Shown here: positions 44,573-54,444 of the stretch, piece by piece | Position numbering within the stretch: position 1 is the stretch's first letter | Layout of the letters: each line of letters begins with the position of its first letter | NCBI GenBank assembly: GCA_020850695.1 | Contig: JADZEF010000110.1 | Coordinates: forward strand, 1-64,000 | DNA length: 64,000 nt | Direction of reading: 5' to 3' | From: Planctomycetaceae bacterium | Lineage (GTDB): Bacteria > Planctomycetota > Planctomycetia > Planctomycetales > Planctomycetaceae | Notes under the pieces: generated by a model | Databases searched by the model: none | Told to the model about the DNA's origin: nothing | The model's input: only the letters and a program-made list of their open reading frames with translations | Translations under genes and position numbers: made by a program

Positions 44573-47494
44573 ATGGAGCGTCTCGTCATCTCGAATTCAT
44601 CCACTGCCGAAACCGCGGGGAAGCGCGCCATCGAACTGCGCGACGTGCGAGTTCATAATCTGAAGGGCGTCGACCTCTCGATTCCCCTCGGCGGCATGAC
44701 GGTCGTCACCGGAGTGAGCGGTTCCGGAAAGAGCAGCCTCGCTTTCGACACGCTCTTCACCGAGGGACAGCGGCGCTACATCGAAAGCTTTCCCGCAGAC
44801 GCCCGTCGCGTGATGGCGCGGCTGGAACGTCCCGATGCCGACCGCATCGACCATGTGCCTCCGGCGATCGCGTTCCGTCAGGATGCGGGCCGACATGCGG
44901 GACCGCGGACCACCGTGGCGACGATCACGGAAGTGCACGATTCGCTGCGCCTGTTGTTCGCCCGGTTCGGAAAGATTGTCTGCCCCGATTGCGGGGCCGT
45001 CATCCGGCATGAGAATGCAGGGACGGTTCGCGAAGCGGTCGCGTCGCTACCGGAAGGGACCCGCTGGCAAATCACTTTTCCGCGCCGCGTCGCTTCGAAC
45101 GACGTTGCCGCGCAGGAGCAGGCGCTGCGGGAACGGGGTTTCGTCCGCATCATCCGCGATGGCCGCACGCAGACGCTGGGCGCCGCGACCGTCCCCACTG
45201 TGCAACCCGTTCCCAAGCGGTCGAAGAGAGCGTCAAAGTCCGCGGCGAATGAGCCGACTTCGTTCAGCGAATGGCTGGTCGTCGTGGACCGCCTTACGGC
45301 CGGCAAGGTCGACGAGGCACGCTGCCTCGAATCACTGGAGACCGCCTTTTCGCAGGGGGACGGCACGTGCGTCACTCTTGTCGAGGCGGGTTCAGTCACC
45401 CCTGGGGAGACGCGGCAGATCGCTGCTCGTGACTGGGGGGGGCATCGCTTTTCCGAAGAATTGCGCTGTGGACACTGTGGAATCGAATTCATAGACCCCG
45501 AGCCGCGACTCTTCAGCTTTCATTCGCCGCTGGGAGCCTGCCGCACATGTCATGGAACGGGAACCACCGCATCCCTGGCGGCCGAAGGGTTGTTCGACTC
45601 GGAGGCGCCGCCGCAGCAGGCGCTCCTCACCTTTCCTTCCGGATCTTCCAGCGACCGGGTGGTTCAGGAGTTTCTGTCAGACGCTGCCGCTGCAGGCGTG
45701 CCGGTCGATCGTTCGCTGTCCACATGGACCGACGCTGAAAAGTCACTCTTCCTGGAAGGGCTCCGGACGACGTCCAATCCCCGAAAGCGGGCTGCAAATG
45801 ACAAGTCGGCATTTGCGGGACTTCGCGTCTGGCTTCGCGAGCTTGAGGAGAGTACGCATCAGCCGGGAGTTCGGGGCATTCTGCGGGCATGGCGAGTGCC
45901 GCAAACCTGTCCTGCCTGCCATGGAGACAGGCTGCAGCCCGCGGCCCTCGCCGTGCGGCTCGGTGCATTCCATATTGCAGAGCTCTGTCGGAAAACGGCT
46001 ACGGAACTCATGACGTTTCTGACCGACGCCGAGCAATCCGGGGCTCACGCGTTGCTTCCTCCCGCAGCCGCTCCGGTGCGAGAGGAAGCCTGCAAGCGAC
46101 TGCGGGCGTTGATTGATCTGGGCGTCGGCGACATCCCGCTCGATCGCTCGCTACGGACGCTCTCCGGCGGAGAGACGCGACGGACGGCGCTCGCGGCCAC
46201 ACTGAGCACCGCACTTGTGCGGGCGCTCTATGTGCTTGACGAGCCGGCGGGGGGAATGCATCCCGTGGATGCCGCCCGCATCCTCGCCGCGACGCGCGCG
46301 TTGCGGGATCGAGGCAACACGGTTGTCGTCGTGGAACATGACGAGACGTTCTTCGCCGCCGCTGACCATCTTGTCGAGATCGGCCCCGGGGCGGGGCTCG
46401 ACGGAGGACGAGTGACGTTTTCCGGAGCGCCCGCTGATCTCGCGGCGGCCCCTGGCACGACGACCGGACCATGGCTTTCGGGAGAACGGCAACCCGCGCC
46501 TCGCACATCGCGGCGCAATCCAGAAGAAGGGCCGCGGCTGCGAGTCACCGGTTGTCGCACGAACAACCTTCAGGGGATCGACGTCGAGGTTCCCCTTGGC
46601 TCGCTGTGCGTCGTCTCGGGAGTGAGCGGGGCGGGGAAGACGTCGCTCGTCGCCGGGTCGGTCATGGGAGCGGCGGCTCGCCTGATCGGCCGCCCGGTCG
46701 CCAGGCCGGCCGATGACGCCCGCGCCGAGTTGATCCCGCCCAGACGCGGCCAGATCCCCGGGCTCCCATTTGAGGACATTGCGCTCGTCGATCAGAGCCC
46801 GCTCCCAGGCTCGCTCCGCAGCACGCCCGTCACCAGCCTCAAGGCCTTCGATCCCATCCGGTCGCTGTTTGCTCAGACGCAGGACGCACAGATTCGCAAC
46901 TACGGGCCGTCCCATTTCGCGTTCAACGCTTCGGAAGGGCGCTGCCCGAAGTGCGAAGGGACCGGACGCCTGACGATCGACATGCAGTTCCTGGCGGACG
47001 TCTCGATGACCTGTCCGGAATGCGACGGGACGCGCTACCAGAGCGAGGTGCTTCAGGTGAAGTATCGCGGACTCAACATCGCCGAGGTGCTGGCGATGAC
47101 GGTTCGCGAGGCGTGGAGCTTCTTCTCCCGTCACCCCAAGGTGGTGAAGCGATTGCAGACGTTGCGGGACGTCGGGCTGGACTACCTCCCGCTGGGCCAG
47201 TCGCTTTCGACTCTCTCGGGGGGTGAACGTCAGCGGCTTAAGCTGGCGATGCAGCTGGCGTCGCGCCGTCGCGTCCGCACGCTCTTCCTGCTCGACGAGC
47301 CGACGACCGGACTGCACCGCAGCGACGTGGCGACGCTCATCGCGTGCTTCGACGGGCTGCTGGCCCTCGGCCACTCGCTCGTGGTGATCGAGAACGACGC
47401 GGATGTGTTGAGGGCGGCGGATTGGATTATCGAACTCGGCCCTGGGGGCGGGACCCACGGCGGCCGCGTCGTCCGTCAGGGGCCGCGGGAGTAG
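44573..47494 (+). CDS. UvrA-family excinuclease ATPase, divergent paralog
   Basis: This 973-residue protein has the full UvrA layout: Walker A GVSGSGKSSL near residue 50, first zinc-binding pair CPDC (about 137), second set CGHC...CRTCHGTG, ABC signature LSGGETRRTALA, Walker B LYVLDEPAGGMH, then a second half with GVSGAGKTSLV, zinc module CPKCEGTG...CPECDGT, signature LSGGERQRLKLA and LFLLDEPTTGLH. The first signature departs from the usual LSGGEAQRIRLA, and DEPSIGLH is DEPAGGMH, while the second half is canonical. UvrA dimers find bulky DNA lesions and load UvrB; divergent UvrA paralogs also serve in drug resistance. The altered first half and the lack of neighbouring repair genes suggest a paralog rather than the housekeeping copy. 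Confidence 0.9.
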   Translation: MERLVISNSSTAETAGKRAIELRDVRVHNLKGVDLSIPLGGMTVVTGVSGSGKSSLAFDTLFTEGQRRYIESFPADARRVMARLERPDADRIDHVPPAIAFRQDAGRHAGPRTTVATITEVHDSLRLLFARFGKIVCPDCGAVIRHENAGTVREAVASLPEGTRWQITFPRRVASNDVAAQEQALRERGFVRIIRDGRTQTLGAATVPTVQPVPKRSKRASKSAANEPTSFSEWLVVVDRLTAGKVDEARCLESLETAFSQGDGTCVTLVEAGSVTPGETRQIAARDWGGHRFSEELRCGHCGIEFIDPEPRLFSFHSPLGACRTCHGTGTTASLAAEGLFDSEAPPQQALLTFPSGSSSDRVVQEFLSDAAAAGVPVDRSLSTWTDAEKSLFLEGLRTTSNPRKRAANDKSAFAGLRVWLRELEESTHQPGVRGILRAWRVPQTCPACHGDRLQPAALAVRLGAFHIAELCRKTATELMTFLTDAEQSGAHALLPPAAAPVREEACKRLRALIDLGVGDIPLDRSLRTLSGGETRRTALAATLSTALVRALYVLDEPAGGMHPVDAARILAATRALRDRGNTVVVVEHDETFFAAADHLVEIGPGAGLDGGRVTFSGAPADLAAAPGTTTGPWLSGERQPAPRTSRRNPEEGPRLRVTGCRTNNLQGIDVEVPLGSLCVVSGVSGAGKTSLVAGSVMGAAARLIGRPVARPADDARAELIPPRRGQIPGLPFEDIALVDQSPLPGSLRSTPVTSLKAFDPIRSLFAQTQDAQIRNYGPSHFAFNASEGRCPKCEGTGRLTIDMQFLADVSMTCPECDGTRYQSEVLQVKYRGLNIAEVLAMTVREAWSFFSRHPKVVKRLQTLRDVGLDYLPLGQSLSTLSGGERQRLKLAMQLASRRRVRTLFLLDEPTTGLHRSDVATLIACFDGLLALGHSLVVIENDADVLRAADWIIELGPGGGTHGGRVVRQGPRE

Positions 47495-47604
47495 CGGAAG
47501 ACCCCCGCGGCGGCATCGTCGCTCCGCAAGTGGATCAGAGCGCGCGACGAAGTATACTGGCCGCGAACGTTGCTCGCTCGACCTGCTTCCCGGAGCCTCT
47601 TTCC

Positions 47605-48510
47605 ATGATCCGCTCGTGTCCTGGCCTGACCTTGCTGCTTGGTGTTGTCTTCGGTGCGTCGTCATGGGCGTGCGCCGAGGAGCTTTTTGAATCGAAACCT
47701 CTCACGCAGCCGAAGGAGTTCACGCCGGGCATCGAAGGACCCGCGTGCGACAAGGAAGGGAACATCTACGCGGTCAACTTCAAGGACCAGGGAACGATCG
47801 GCAAGGTGACGCCGGAGGGAAAGGGAGAAGTGTGGGTGACTCTTCCCGAGGGGAGCGTCGGGAACGGCATTCGGTTTGACCGTGCGGGGATGATGTACGT
47901 CGCCGACTACGCCAAGCACAACGTGCTCCAGATCAACCCGAAGACGAAGGAAGTGAAGGTGTTCGCCCACGAGCCGAAGATGAGCCAGCCCAACGACCTG
48001 GCCATCGCCCCGGACGACACGCTCTACGCCAGCGATCCGAATTGGGAAAAAGGAACCGGGCGCATCTGGAAGATCGACACCAAGGGCCAGGTGTCGCTGG
48101 TCGCTGACGGGCTCGGGACGTCGAACGGCATCGAGGTCAGTCCCGACGGCAGAACGCTCTATCTCAACGAGAGCGTCCAGCGGAACGTCTGGGCGTTCGA
48201 CATCACGAAGGATGGAACGCTTGCGAACAAACGGCTGGTCAAGCGCTTCCCCGATCACGGCTTTGACGGAATGCGGTGCGACATCGACGGCAATCTTTAC
48301 ATCACCCGGTACGGCGAGGGAACCGTGGTGAAGATGTCTCCCAAGGGCGAAATCCTCAAGTCGATCAACGTCCTCGGCAAGAGCCCCAGCAACCTGTGCA
48401 TGGGGGGGCCGGATGGCAAGACGGTCTACGTCACCGAGGTCGACAACACTCGGCTCGTTGCGTTCCGCATTGATCGGCCTGGCCTGGAATGGCAGCGGTG
48501 GCAGAAGTAG
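47605..48510 (+). CDS. Secreted SMP-30/gluconolactonase-like beta-propeller protein
   Basis: The protein has 301 residues from the ATG at 47605, with GGAG upstream. A Sec signal peptide (residues 1-23, ending SSWACA-EE) is followed by a six-bladed propeller. Likely metal ligands are Glu in GIEGPA, Asn in QPNDLAIA and TSNGIEV, and Asp in HGFDGMRCD, matching the divalent-metal site of SMP-30 lactonases. The probable role is hydrolysis of a sugar lactone in the periplasm, although many secreted planctomycete members of this family have no tested substrate. A terminator-like hairpin lies 60 bp after the stop. Confidence 0.88.
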   Translation: MIRSCPGLTLLLGVVFGASSWACAEELFESKPLTQPKEFTPGIEGPACDKEGNIYAVNFKDQGTIGKVTPEGKGEVWVTLPEGSVGNGIRFDRAGMMYVADYAKHNVLQINPKTKEVKVFAHEPKMSQPNDLAIAPDDTLYASDPNWEKGTGRIWKIDTKGQVSLVADGLGTSNGIEVSPDGRTLYLNESVQRNVWAFDITKDGTLANKRLVKRFPDHGFDGMRCDIDGNLYITRYGEGTVVKMSPKGEILKSINVLGKSPSNLCMGGPDGKTVYVTEVDNTRLVAFRIDRPGLEWQRWQK

Positions 48511-48570
48511 GGTGCCGACGTTTCAGCGGGTCGCGGATTCCTGGAACTCATCAGCCGATCGAATAGCCGG

Positions 48571-48613
48571 GGTCCTCGGGGTGATGAACGGCCCCGAGGA
48601 CCTCTCTGTTTCT
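48571..48613 (+). terminator. Rho-independent terminator after the SMP-30 gene
   Basis: A perfect 11-bp stem (GGTCCTCGGGG at 48571-48581 and its complement at 48592-48602) with a 10-nt loop is followed by TCTCTGTTTCT. It lies 60 bp after the stop codon at 48510. Confidence 0.65.
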
Positions 48614-48678
48614 GGGCGTGGGAGTGGATTTCTACGTTGCTTGTTCTGGCGGACTTGAGAGACGCCGCGAGCATCAGT

Positions 48679-48900
48679 ACGCCTTCGGCGTACCATCAGA
48701 TAGCCCAGCGTCGCGAGGCTTGGCGAGCGCACGCTGGGTGGGGCATCGATCTCATCAGGCACCCCAACGCGGATCCATAACGAGCGTCTGGCACATTCGG
48801 ATGGAACCCCGTTGGGGTACCTGAAAGCCTTCCGGCCATTCCCAGCGTGCGCTCACTCCGTTCGCGACGCTGGGCTATCGGATGCAACGCCTTCGGCGTA
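48679..48900. repeat. 222-bp nested inverted repeat element
   Basis: The outer arms (48679-48739 and 48841-48900) are complementary over about 60 bp with a few mismatches and both end in TACGCC..GGCGT. Within them TCAGGCACCCCAACG and CGTTGGGGTACCTGA form a second inverted pair, so most of the element can fold into a long stem. No frame in it resembles a protein. The layout matches dispersed palindromic intergenic elements (REP/MITE-like), but no target-site duplication could be confirmed. Confidence 0.7.
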
Positions 48901-49005
48901 GAGAGCATTCGCGTTCCCCCTCGCGTCTCTACACAGAAACTGCGCAATTCCTGCAACCGAAACTGACTACGCCCCTGTTTCTTTGACCAAAAGTGCGACG
49001 CGTGC

Positions 49006-52000
49006 TTACTGCGGCGTCGAGTCCAGCGGGACGGCCGACTTCCTGGCGGTCGAAGGGAGATTGGCCGAAGGGAGCGGAGCGTCGGTGGGGCGGACCTCGA
49101 AGCCGTGGCTGGTCCCCAGGAAATCGATCCCGATGGTCTTGTCGGCGAGGCTGACGCGGAAGCGGTGCGGCACGAGGCTTGAGGTAAACTTCTCTTCGAA
49201 GATCTTCTGGCCGTTGCGGGCGTCAATCAGGTTGACCGTCATGAACTGCCCGACCATTCCCGCGCCCACTCCCTGGGGAGAGTACGAATAGGCGGCGAAG
49301 GTGAGAACGGGAAGGTCCTCGGGCTGGGACATGTCGAAGGACTGCCCTTCGACGCGGGCCGCCCACAGCGCCTTCCCCGTGTGGCGGTCGAATGCCCAGA
49401 CAGGACCGTTCGCCGTTTGCGGGCGGGACCACTGGTTGCCGGTGAACTGGTTTCTCCGGATCGCTCCAGGGGTTGGAGCATTGGTGATCAGGACGTACCG
49501 ATCGGCCGAACGGACGACGCCGATGCTTTCGAGCGGCTCGATGCGTCCCACGTCCGCGTCAATCCGCGGCGAGCCGTCGAGCGCGCCCAGGACGACGAAG
49601 CGGCCGGAAGGATCGAGGAGCGCGATCTCCGAGGCGTCGATGAGACTGGTGCGGGCTTCCCCTTTGAACTCGTGCGACCAGACGCGATCGCCCGTCAGCG
49701 GATCAATCGCGAAGAGTTCGCCCCCTTCCCCGCCGCGCCGTTCCCAGGCCACGATGCGGCGGCCGTCCATCAGCAGTCGATTGGATGCGAGCGGAATCGC
49801 CTTCGAACCGGCGGGCTCTCCGTCGAGGGTGCGGAAGGCGCTGACCTGATTCGAATTGGGAGCCACCACGAAAATGTAATCGCGGTCGCCGAAGACTTCG
49901 CTGCCGCGGGGCGCGTTGCGGCGTTCCCAGAGGATGTCTCCGGTCAGCGGGTCGGCGGCGACGAGCTTCGCCCCCGTCTGATAGCAGAGGTAATCTCCGG
50001 TGATGGAGCCAAGCGATCCGATCGGCCGGCCCATGTTGTCGCTCAGCCGCTGCCGGACCATCCCCCCCGCAACGAAGCTGTCGATGCGGGTCTGCGCTCC
50101 GTCGCTCAGATCCCGCATCCAGAGGTCTTGCGGAGTGGCCCCGGAGGCCAGTCCGTCGAGGACCGCCAACGCGCTTCCGACACGGATGGCGAAAAGGTGC
50201 CCGCACATGCGGGCCGAAGTATCGTTGATGTTCTGCACCCCGCGCAACGGGTTGTTGGAATTCTTCCCGTCCCGGATTGAATCGAGCGTCCGAGTCCATC
50301 GTTCCTGGCCGTTTCCATCCTTGGCGCGCAGGCCCAGCCGGGAATTGTCGATGACGAACCGCCAGCGGTCATAGGCGCTGCGCGGTCCCTGAACGTCGAC
50401 CGGAAACTCGTATTGAATGTTGCCGGTCGCGGGACGGCGCGGCTTCGCTTCGAGCTTTCGATCGGGCCAGATGGACGAGGCGGCGAACAATTGCAGCACG
50501 GTGTCGTCGGACTTCCATTCTTCGGCCAGCGTGGCCCCGGTCTTGCCGTGGAGGCATTTCACGTCGGCGAACCGCCGCGAGAGTTCGACGACGAGCGGCG
50601 GCAGCAACGCGGTCCGCTCGCGGTCGTAGTAGAGCTGAGCCAGTCGTTGTGTGGCATAGCCGGCCGTCTCCGCATCCGCCGACTCGCGCATTCGCGTCAG
50701 CAGCAATTCGAGAGCCAGCGAGTCCTTCGTCGGGTCGAGCGCGTCGCTCAGCCGGCGTCGGACGGAATCGGCGAGAGGGAGGTCGCCGAACACTCCCAGA
50801 AATCCACGGAAAACCGACGGCTCGTTCTGCTTGAGGATCTCCTCCGCGGTCGCCCGCACCATCTCGTCGTAGGCAGTCCGTTCGGCATCGGTGCTGGCTT
50901 CGATGATCTCGGCCAGGCGGGCACGAACCCAGCGGTCGGTGCGCACGTTGAGCTCCTCGCTCATCTTTTCCAGCGTGTTCGCGGCCTGCCCGTTTCCCGC
51001 CAGCTTCAGGTACTCGGCGAAAGCCGCCTTCCGCTCGCCCACGCGCAGCAATCCAGCGCCGGTCAGCCGCAGGTAGTCGGCGCGCTGCTGCGGATCGTCG
51101 ATCAGCTTTTCGATCTCGGGTCCCAGGTTGCGATGCCCGGCGAAGTCATGACGGAACCTCTCGAGAAGGGCTGCCGCGAGGATGGGCCGGGCGGGGGATT
51201 TTGGATCGGCCTCGACCGATTTGCGGAGATCCGCCAGCGCCTCGGCTTCCTGGCCGCGATGCAGTCGCAGCTCGCCGCGCAACGCCATGGCGACCGCATC
51301 GTTGGCGTCCTGCTCGAGCGCCTGGGCGATCTGCGCTTCGACATTTTCCAGACCGTCGAGCGCCGTCACCGAATCGATCGTCTGAGAGACGATTGCACCG
51401 CGAACGGCAATCAAGTTGCCGGGCACGGCGCCGTCCCGTGACTTGGAACGGGCCACCAGTTGTCCGGTTTTGAGGTCGAGCGTCGCGATCTCGCCGGTGG
51501 ACAGCGGAATGAGGTAGCGGCTTCCGCAACGCACGCCTCGACCCGAGGGTGTCGGAATGGGGGTCGGGTCGCGCCAGGCCGATTTCCCTTGCGGGACGGT
51601 GCCGGCCGTCGACTTCTCGGGGTCCTTCAGGCGGATGGCTTCGACCTGGTTCCGGCCGACGACAATGACGTTGCCGTCGTGAATTGCAGCGACAGTCAGC
51701 GACGTCCCGCGGGCTCGGCGCCAGATCACCTCGCCGTCGTGAAGCCGCAGGCAATGAATCTCTTCGGAGTCGCGCGGCGTCACGACGACGTGTCCGTCGC
51801 CGATGACCGGCGTGGAATCGATCCACCGCGATTCGTCATCCTGCGCCCCGATCATCCCCGCGACGCCGCCCATCTGGAAGTTGACGCGCGACCTCGCCCG
51901 CGTCACCGGCGTATTGACCGTGTACCGCGTTCCCCAGAGCAGCTTTCGCGCGGCCGGGTCGACGCCGACGACGATCCCGGAATCGGTCGGGCACACCAGA

Positions 52001-53694
52001 ATTCCGTTCGACATGGCCGGTGAGATGCCGACCATGCGACGACGTCCAACGAGATCGAGGCTCCCTTCGGGAATTCCCAGGCTTTGCGACCACTCCAGAG
52101 TTCCCGTCAGCGCATCGAGCACATGCAGCGAGACTTCCCCGCTGTTTTCTCCAAGGATGTAGAGATGGCCGTCGACGGCGAGCGGCGGGCCGAGGAAGAA
52201 CGTCCCGGCGAGCGTCAGTTCCTGCCCTTTTCCCAGTCGTGGGCCGCCGACTTCCCACTGCAGACGCCCCGTGGAAAGCTCGATCGAAATCAGGCGATTG
52301 AAATCGTTCGCGGTCAGCGGATTCGGGATTCCGCGGAAAGCGAACGTCGCCTGCGGGTAGCTGCTGACGAAGCCGACATCCTCGACCGAATAGACGCGGG
52401 TCCCATCGGTGCTCAGGGTGCCGGCCGTCAGGTCGCGCCAGGCCCGTTGCGTCAGCAGGGTCTGCAAGGGGGGCTGCATCTGACCGTTCTGCACGACGTT
52501 GGGCGTGTCGCTTTCGACCAGGCGTTCGTAGGCGGGGTCGGAAAGAATCGATTCCCACAGGGTGCGTCCCGTCGACAGGTGGACGGCCCGAATGTTGGCG
52601 AGCGTGCGGAACACGACCACGTCGAGAGTCGAGCCCTGGCCTTCGAGACCTTTGGGCATGGAAGGAGGAACGACATCGACGGCCCCCACGGGAACTGCCG
52701 CGGGAATTGTGAGGAAGCTCGTCCCCTGCTGTCGCGTGCGGATGCCTTCGAGTTCGGCCTGAACCTTCTTCGTCCGATCGTCGTCGGCCGTTTCCTCGCG
52801 CGAGAGTGTGGCCGTGCGCCAGAGCGGGCGCCAGAGCGGCGAGACGTCGGCGGCGGATCCGTTGCGCGACGAGGAACCGCGCGGCAGCATCCAGCCCTCT
52901 TCGTCCATTCCCCGCGACGGACGCGGCGAGGGAACTCGCACGGCCTGATCGAGCCACGCGAGAGCACCGTCGTCGCGGTCAAACCATCCGGTCGTTCGAT
53001 CGCCCAGCGCAAAGCGGGCTTGCGGACTGCGCTTCCTGGCTTCGACCAGGACGGCTTTCGCCTTCTCCGACGCTCCCGAATTCCGCCAGGCGATGGCCTG
53101 CTTGAGCGTGAGGGCCGGTTCCCACCGGCCGCGGAATTCGGGCTCAATAGCGTCAAACTGCAGCGCGGCTTGAAGCGGTCGTCCCTGGTCGAGGTGGGCG
53201 GACCCCAGCAGGTAGGCGGCTTCGGCGCCGGGCTCGGTGAGGAAGTATCGCCTGGCCACCTCGGCCAGAACCTCGAAATCCTGATCCGACTTCGCGGTGG
53301 CCAGCAACTGGCGTGCGGCCTCGCCGTACCTCAGTTCGTATTGCCGGCGCTGCTCGCTCGACAGACCGACCAGGACCTTTCGGGCTTCTGCCTTCAGGGT
53401 GCTCTTCAGGTCCTGGTCGACGAAATAGTCTTCCGGCTTGTCGAGGATCCGTTCCTGGAAGAACTCGATGGCGGCGCCGAACTCGGCAGTGCCGAGAGCA
53501 TCCCGGGCCCGCGCGAAAGACGCCGCGAGCTTCCGGTTGGTGTCGACCTGAGCGTCGGCCGTTGCCGGCGATTCAGCCGTGGTTGCGGCGCCCCCGAGCG
53601 GCAGTCGGAACTGAGATTCGGTCGTGCCCGGAAGTCCCAAGGTCATCCCGACCGAGAGGACTGCCAGGATCGAATTGCGTGCCTTCAATCCCAT
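49006..53694 (-). CDS. Secreted PQQ-like propeller/TPR protein (1,562 aa)
   Basis: The ATG start is followed by a signal peptide (about residues 1-26). Residues about 40-280 contain TPR-like helices. Residues about 330-760 form a PQQ/BamB-type propeller with blades ending in Trp-docking motifs (SGRLQWEVGGP, TGTLEWSQSLG, ARKLLWGTRY, DGEVIWRRARG). Residues 780-1080 are again TPR-like (ALRGELRLHRGQEAEALADLRK). A second propeller follows to the end (TGDILWERRN, TGDRVWSHEF, TGKALWAARV). Dehydrogenase-type PQQ cofactor ligands are not apparent, so this is probably a structural or binding propeller rather than a quinoprotein enzyme. Two propellers flanking a TPR solenoid suggest an envelope scaffold. 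It is a single-gene unit. Confidence 0.85.
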   Translation of the reverse strand: MGLKARNSILAVLSVGMTLGLPGTTESQFRLPLGGAATTAESPATADAQVDTNRKLAASFARARDALGTAEFGAAIEFFQERILDKPEDYFVDQDLKSTLKAEARKVLVGLSSEQRRQYELRYGEAARQLLATAKSDQDFEVLAEVARRYFLTEPGAEAAYLLGSAHLDQGRPLQAALQFDAIEPEFRGRWEPALTLKQAIAWRNSGASEKAKAVLVEARKRSPQARFALGDRTTGWFDRDDGALAWLDQAVRVPSPRPSRGMDEEGWMLPRGSSSRNGSAADVSPLWRPLWRTATLSREETADDDRTKKVQAELEGIRTRQQGTSFLTIPAAVPVGAVDVVPPSMPKGLEGQGSTLDVVVFRTLANIRAVHLSTGRTLWESILSDPAYERLVESDTPNVVQNGQMQPPLQTLLTQRAWRDLTAGTLSTDGTRVYSVEDVGFVSSYPQATFAFRGIPNPLTANDFNRLISIELSTGRLQWEVGGPRLGKGQELTLAGTFFLGPPLAVDGHLYILGENSGEVSLHVLDALTGTLEWSQSLGIPEGSLDLVGRRRMVGISPAMSNGILVCPTDSGIVVGVDPAARKLLWGTRYTVNTPVTRARSRVNFQMGGVAGMIGAQDDESRWIDSTPVIGDGHVVVTPRDSEEIHCLRLHDGEVIWRRARGTSLTVAAIHDGNVIVVGRNQVEAIRLKDPEKSTAGTVPQGKSAWRDPTPIPTPSGRGVRCGSRYLIPLSTGEIATLDLKTGQLVARSKSRDGAVPGNLIAVRGAIVSQTIDSVTALDGLENVEAQIAQALEQDANDAVAMALRGELRLHRGQEAEALADLRKSVEADPKSPARPILAAALLERFRHDFAGHRNLGPEIEKLIDDPQQRADYLRLTGAGLLRVGERKAAFAEYLKLAGNGQAANTLEKMSEELNVRTDRWVRARLAEIIEASTDAERTAYDEMVRATAEEILKQNEPSVFRGFLGVFGDLPLADSVRRRLSDALDPTKDSLALELLLTRMRESADAETAGYATQRLAQLYYDRERTALLPPLVVELSRRFADVKCLHGKTGATLAEEWKSDDTVLQLFAASSIWPDRKLEAKPRRPATGNIQYEFPVDVQGPRSAYDRWRFVIDNSRLGLRAKDGNGQERWTRTLDSIRDGKNSNNPLRGVQNINDTSARMCGHLFAIRVGSALAVLDGLASGATPQDLWMRDLSDGAQTRIDSFVAGGMVRQRLSDNMGRPIGSLGSITGDYLCYQTGAKLVAADPLTGDILWERRNAPRGSEVFGDRDYIFVVAPNSNQVSAFRTLDGEPAGSKAIPLASNRLLMDGRRIVAWERRGGEGGELFAIDPLTGDRVWSHEFKGEARTSLIDASEIALLDPSGRFVVLGALDGSPRIDADVGRIEPLESIGVVRSADRYVLITNAPTPGAIRRNQFTGNQWSRPQTANGPVWAFDRHTGKALWAARVEGQSFDMSQPEDLPVLTFAAYSYSPQGVGAGMVGQFMTVNLIDARNGQKIFEEKFTSSLVPHRFRVSLADKTIGIDFLGTSHGFEVRPTDAPLPSANLPSTARKSAVPLDSTPQ

Positions 53695-53905
53695 GAGGCG
53701 ACTCCTGACTCTCGTGCCGACGCTTCAGACCGGCGAAAAACGGCTCACGGCCGGCGCCATGGATCGTGGATTCATTGTAAGGGTAACTTCGGCGGAAGTG
53801 GTCCGAAAGGTCTGTCCGGCGATGGCGACCATTCGAGAACCCTCGCGTCCGCCTTCCAAGTTCTCGGGCAACAGGCGATCGATGGGCCTTCCTTAATGCG
53901 ACGCG

Positions 53906-53928
53906 ACCGGCGATCCAGGGGATCGCCG
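53906..53928 (-). terminator. GC-rich hairpin downstream of the Fe-S carrier gene
   Basis: A perfect 10-bp stem (CCGGCGATCC and its complement) closes on a 3-nt loop about 50 bp past the stop of the minus-strand Fe-S carrier gene. There is no clear T-run on that strand, so termination may be weak or factor-dependent. Confidence 0.4.
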
Positions 53929-53978
53929 GCCGGTCAGCGTCACATCGAATGGGACTCAAGTCTCTTGCTTCAGGCAGA

Positions 53979-54353
53979 TCAAGCGGAGAAGCTGCTGCCG
54001 CATCCGCAACTCTTCACCACATTCGGGTTGTTGAACGTGAAGCCGCGGCGCTCGAGACCTTCGTAGAAGTCGATCACGGTCCCTTCCAGGTACAGGGCAC
54101 TCTTCTTATCGACGGCGACCTTCAGGCCGTGTTGCTCGCCCATGTGGTCCTTCGCGGCGTCGAACTTGTCGTCGAAGCCGAGCGAATACTGGAATCCGCT
54201 GCAGCCGCCCGCCGCAATGCCGATGCGCAGAAACGTCGTTTCGGGCATGGCCTGTTCACCCATCACGCGACGGATTTCCTTGACCGCCCCTTCCGTGACG
54301 GTGATCAGCCAGGCCCCGGCGGCCACAGGCGTGTTTTCGAGAGCGGTGGACAT
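53979..54353 (-). CDS. A-type iron-sulfur cluster carrier (IscA/ErpA/HesB family)
   Basis: The protein has 124 residues from the ATG at 54353, with AGGAGA 11 nt upstream; the frame continues upstream without protein character. The three cluster cysteines are present in the usual spacing: Cys51 in [10 protein letters not shown] and Cys116/Cys118 in SCGCGSSF at the C-terminus. A-type carriers accept Fe-S clusters from the scaffold and pass them to apo-enzymes in the cytoplasm. No isc or suf genes are next to it. A strong-looking promoter lies 65 nt upstream. The exact subgroup (IscA, ErpA or SufA) cannot be told from the motifs. Confidence 0.95.
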   Translation of the reverse strand: MSTALENTPVAAGAWLITVTEGAVKEIRRVMGEQAMPETTFLRIGIAAGGCSGFQYSLGFDDKFDAAKDHMGEQHGLKVAVDKKSALYLEGTVIDFYEGLERRGFTFNNPNVVKSCGCGSSFSA

Positions 54354-54417
54354 GACGGAAATTTCTCCTGGTCGGATGGTCGGTTCCGCGAAACAAAGCG
54401 AGGCGGATGCTTCCGGA

Positions 54418-54444
54418 ATTATAGCAGGCAAGAGCCAATGTCAC
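54418..54444 (-). promoter_or_regulatory. Candidate sigma-70 promoter for the Fe-S carrier gene
   Basis: On the minus strand a perfect TATAAT (54423 to 54418) is preceded at 15 bp by GTGACA (54444 to 54439). It lies about 65 nt before the ATG at 54353, in the divergent gap shared with dapF. The spacer is short of the ideal 17 bp. Confidence 0.5.

Noticed and set aside
48618-48824. Short plus-strand frame inside the nested inverted repeat
   Set aside because: It follows the repeat sequence and encodes no recognisable protein.
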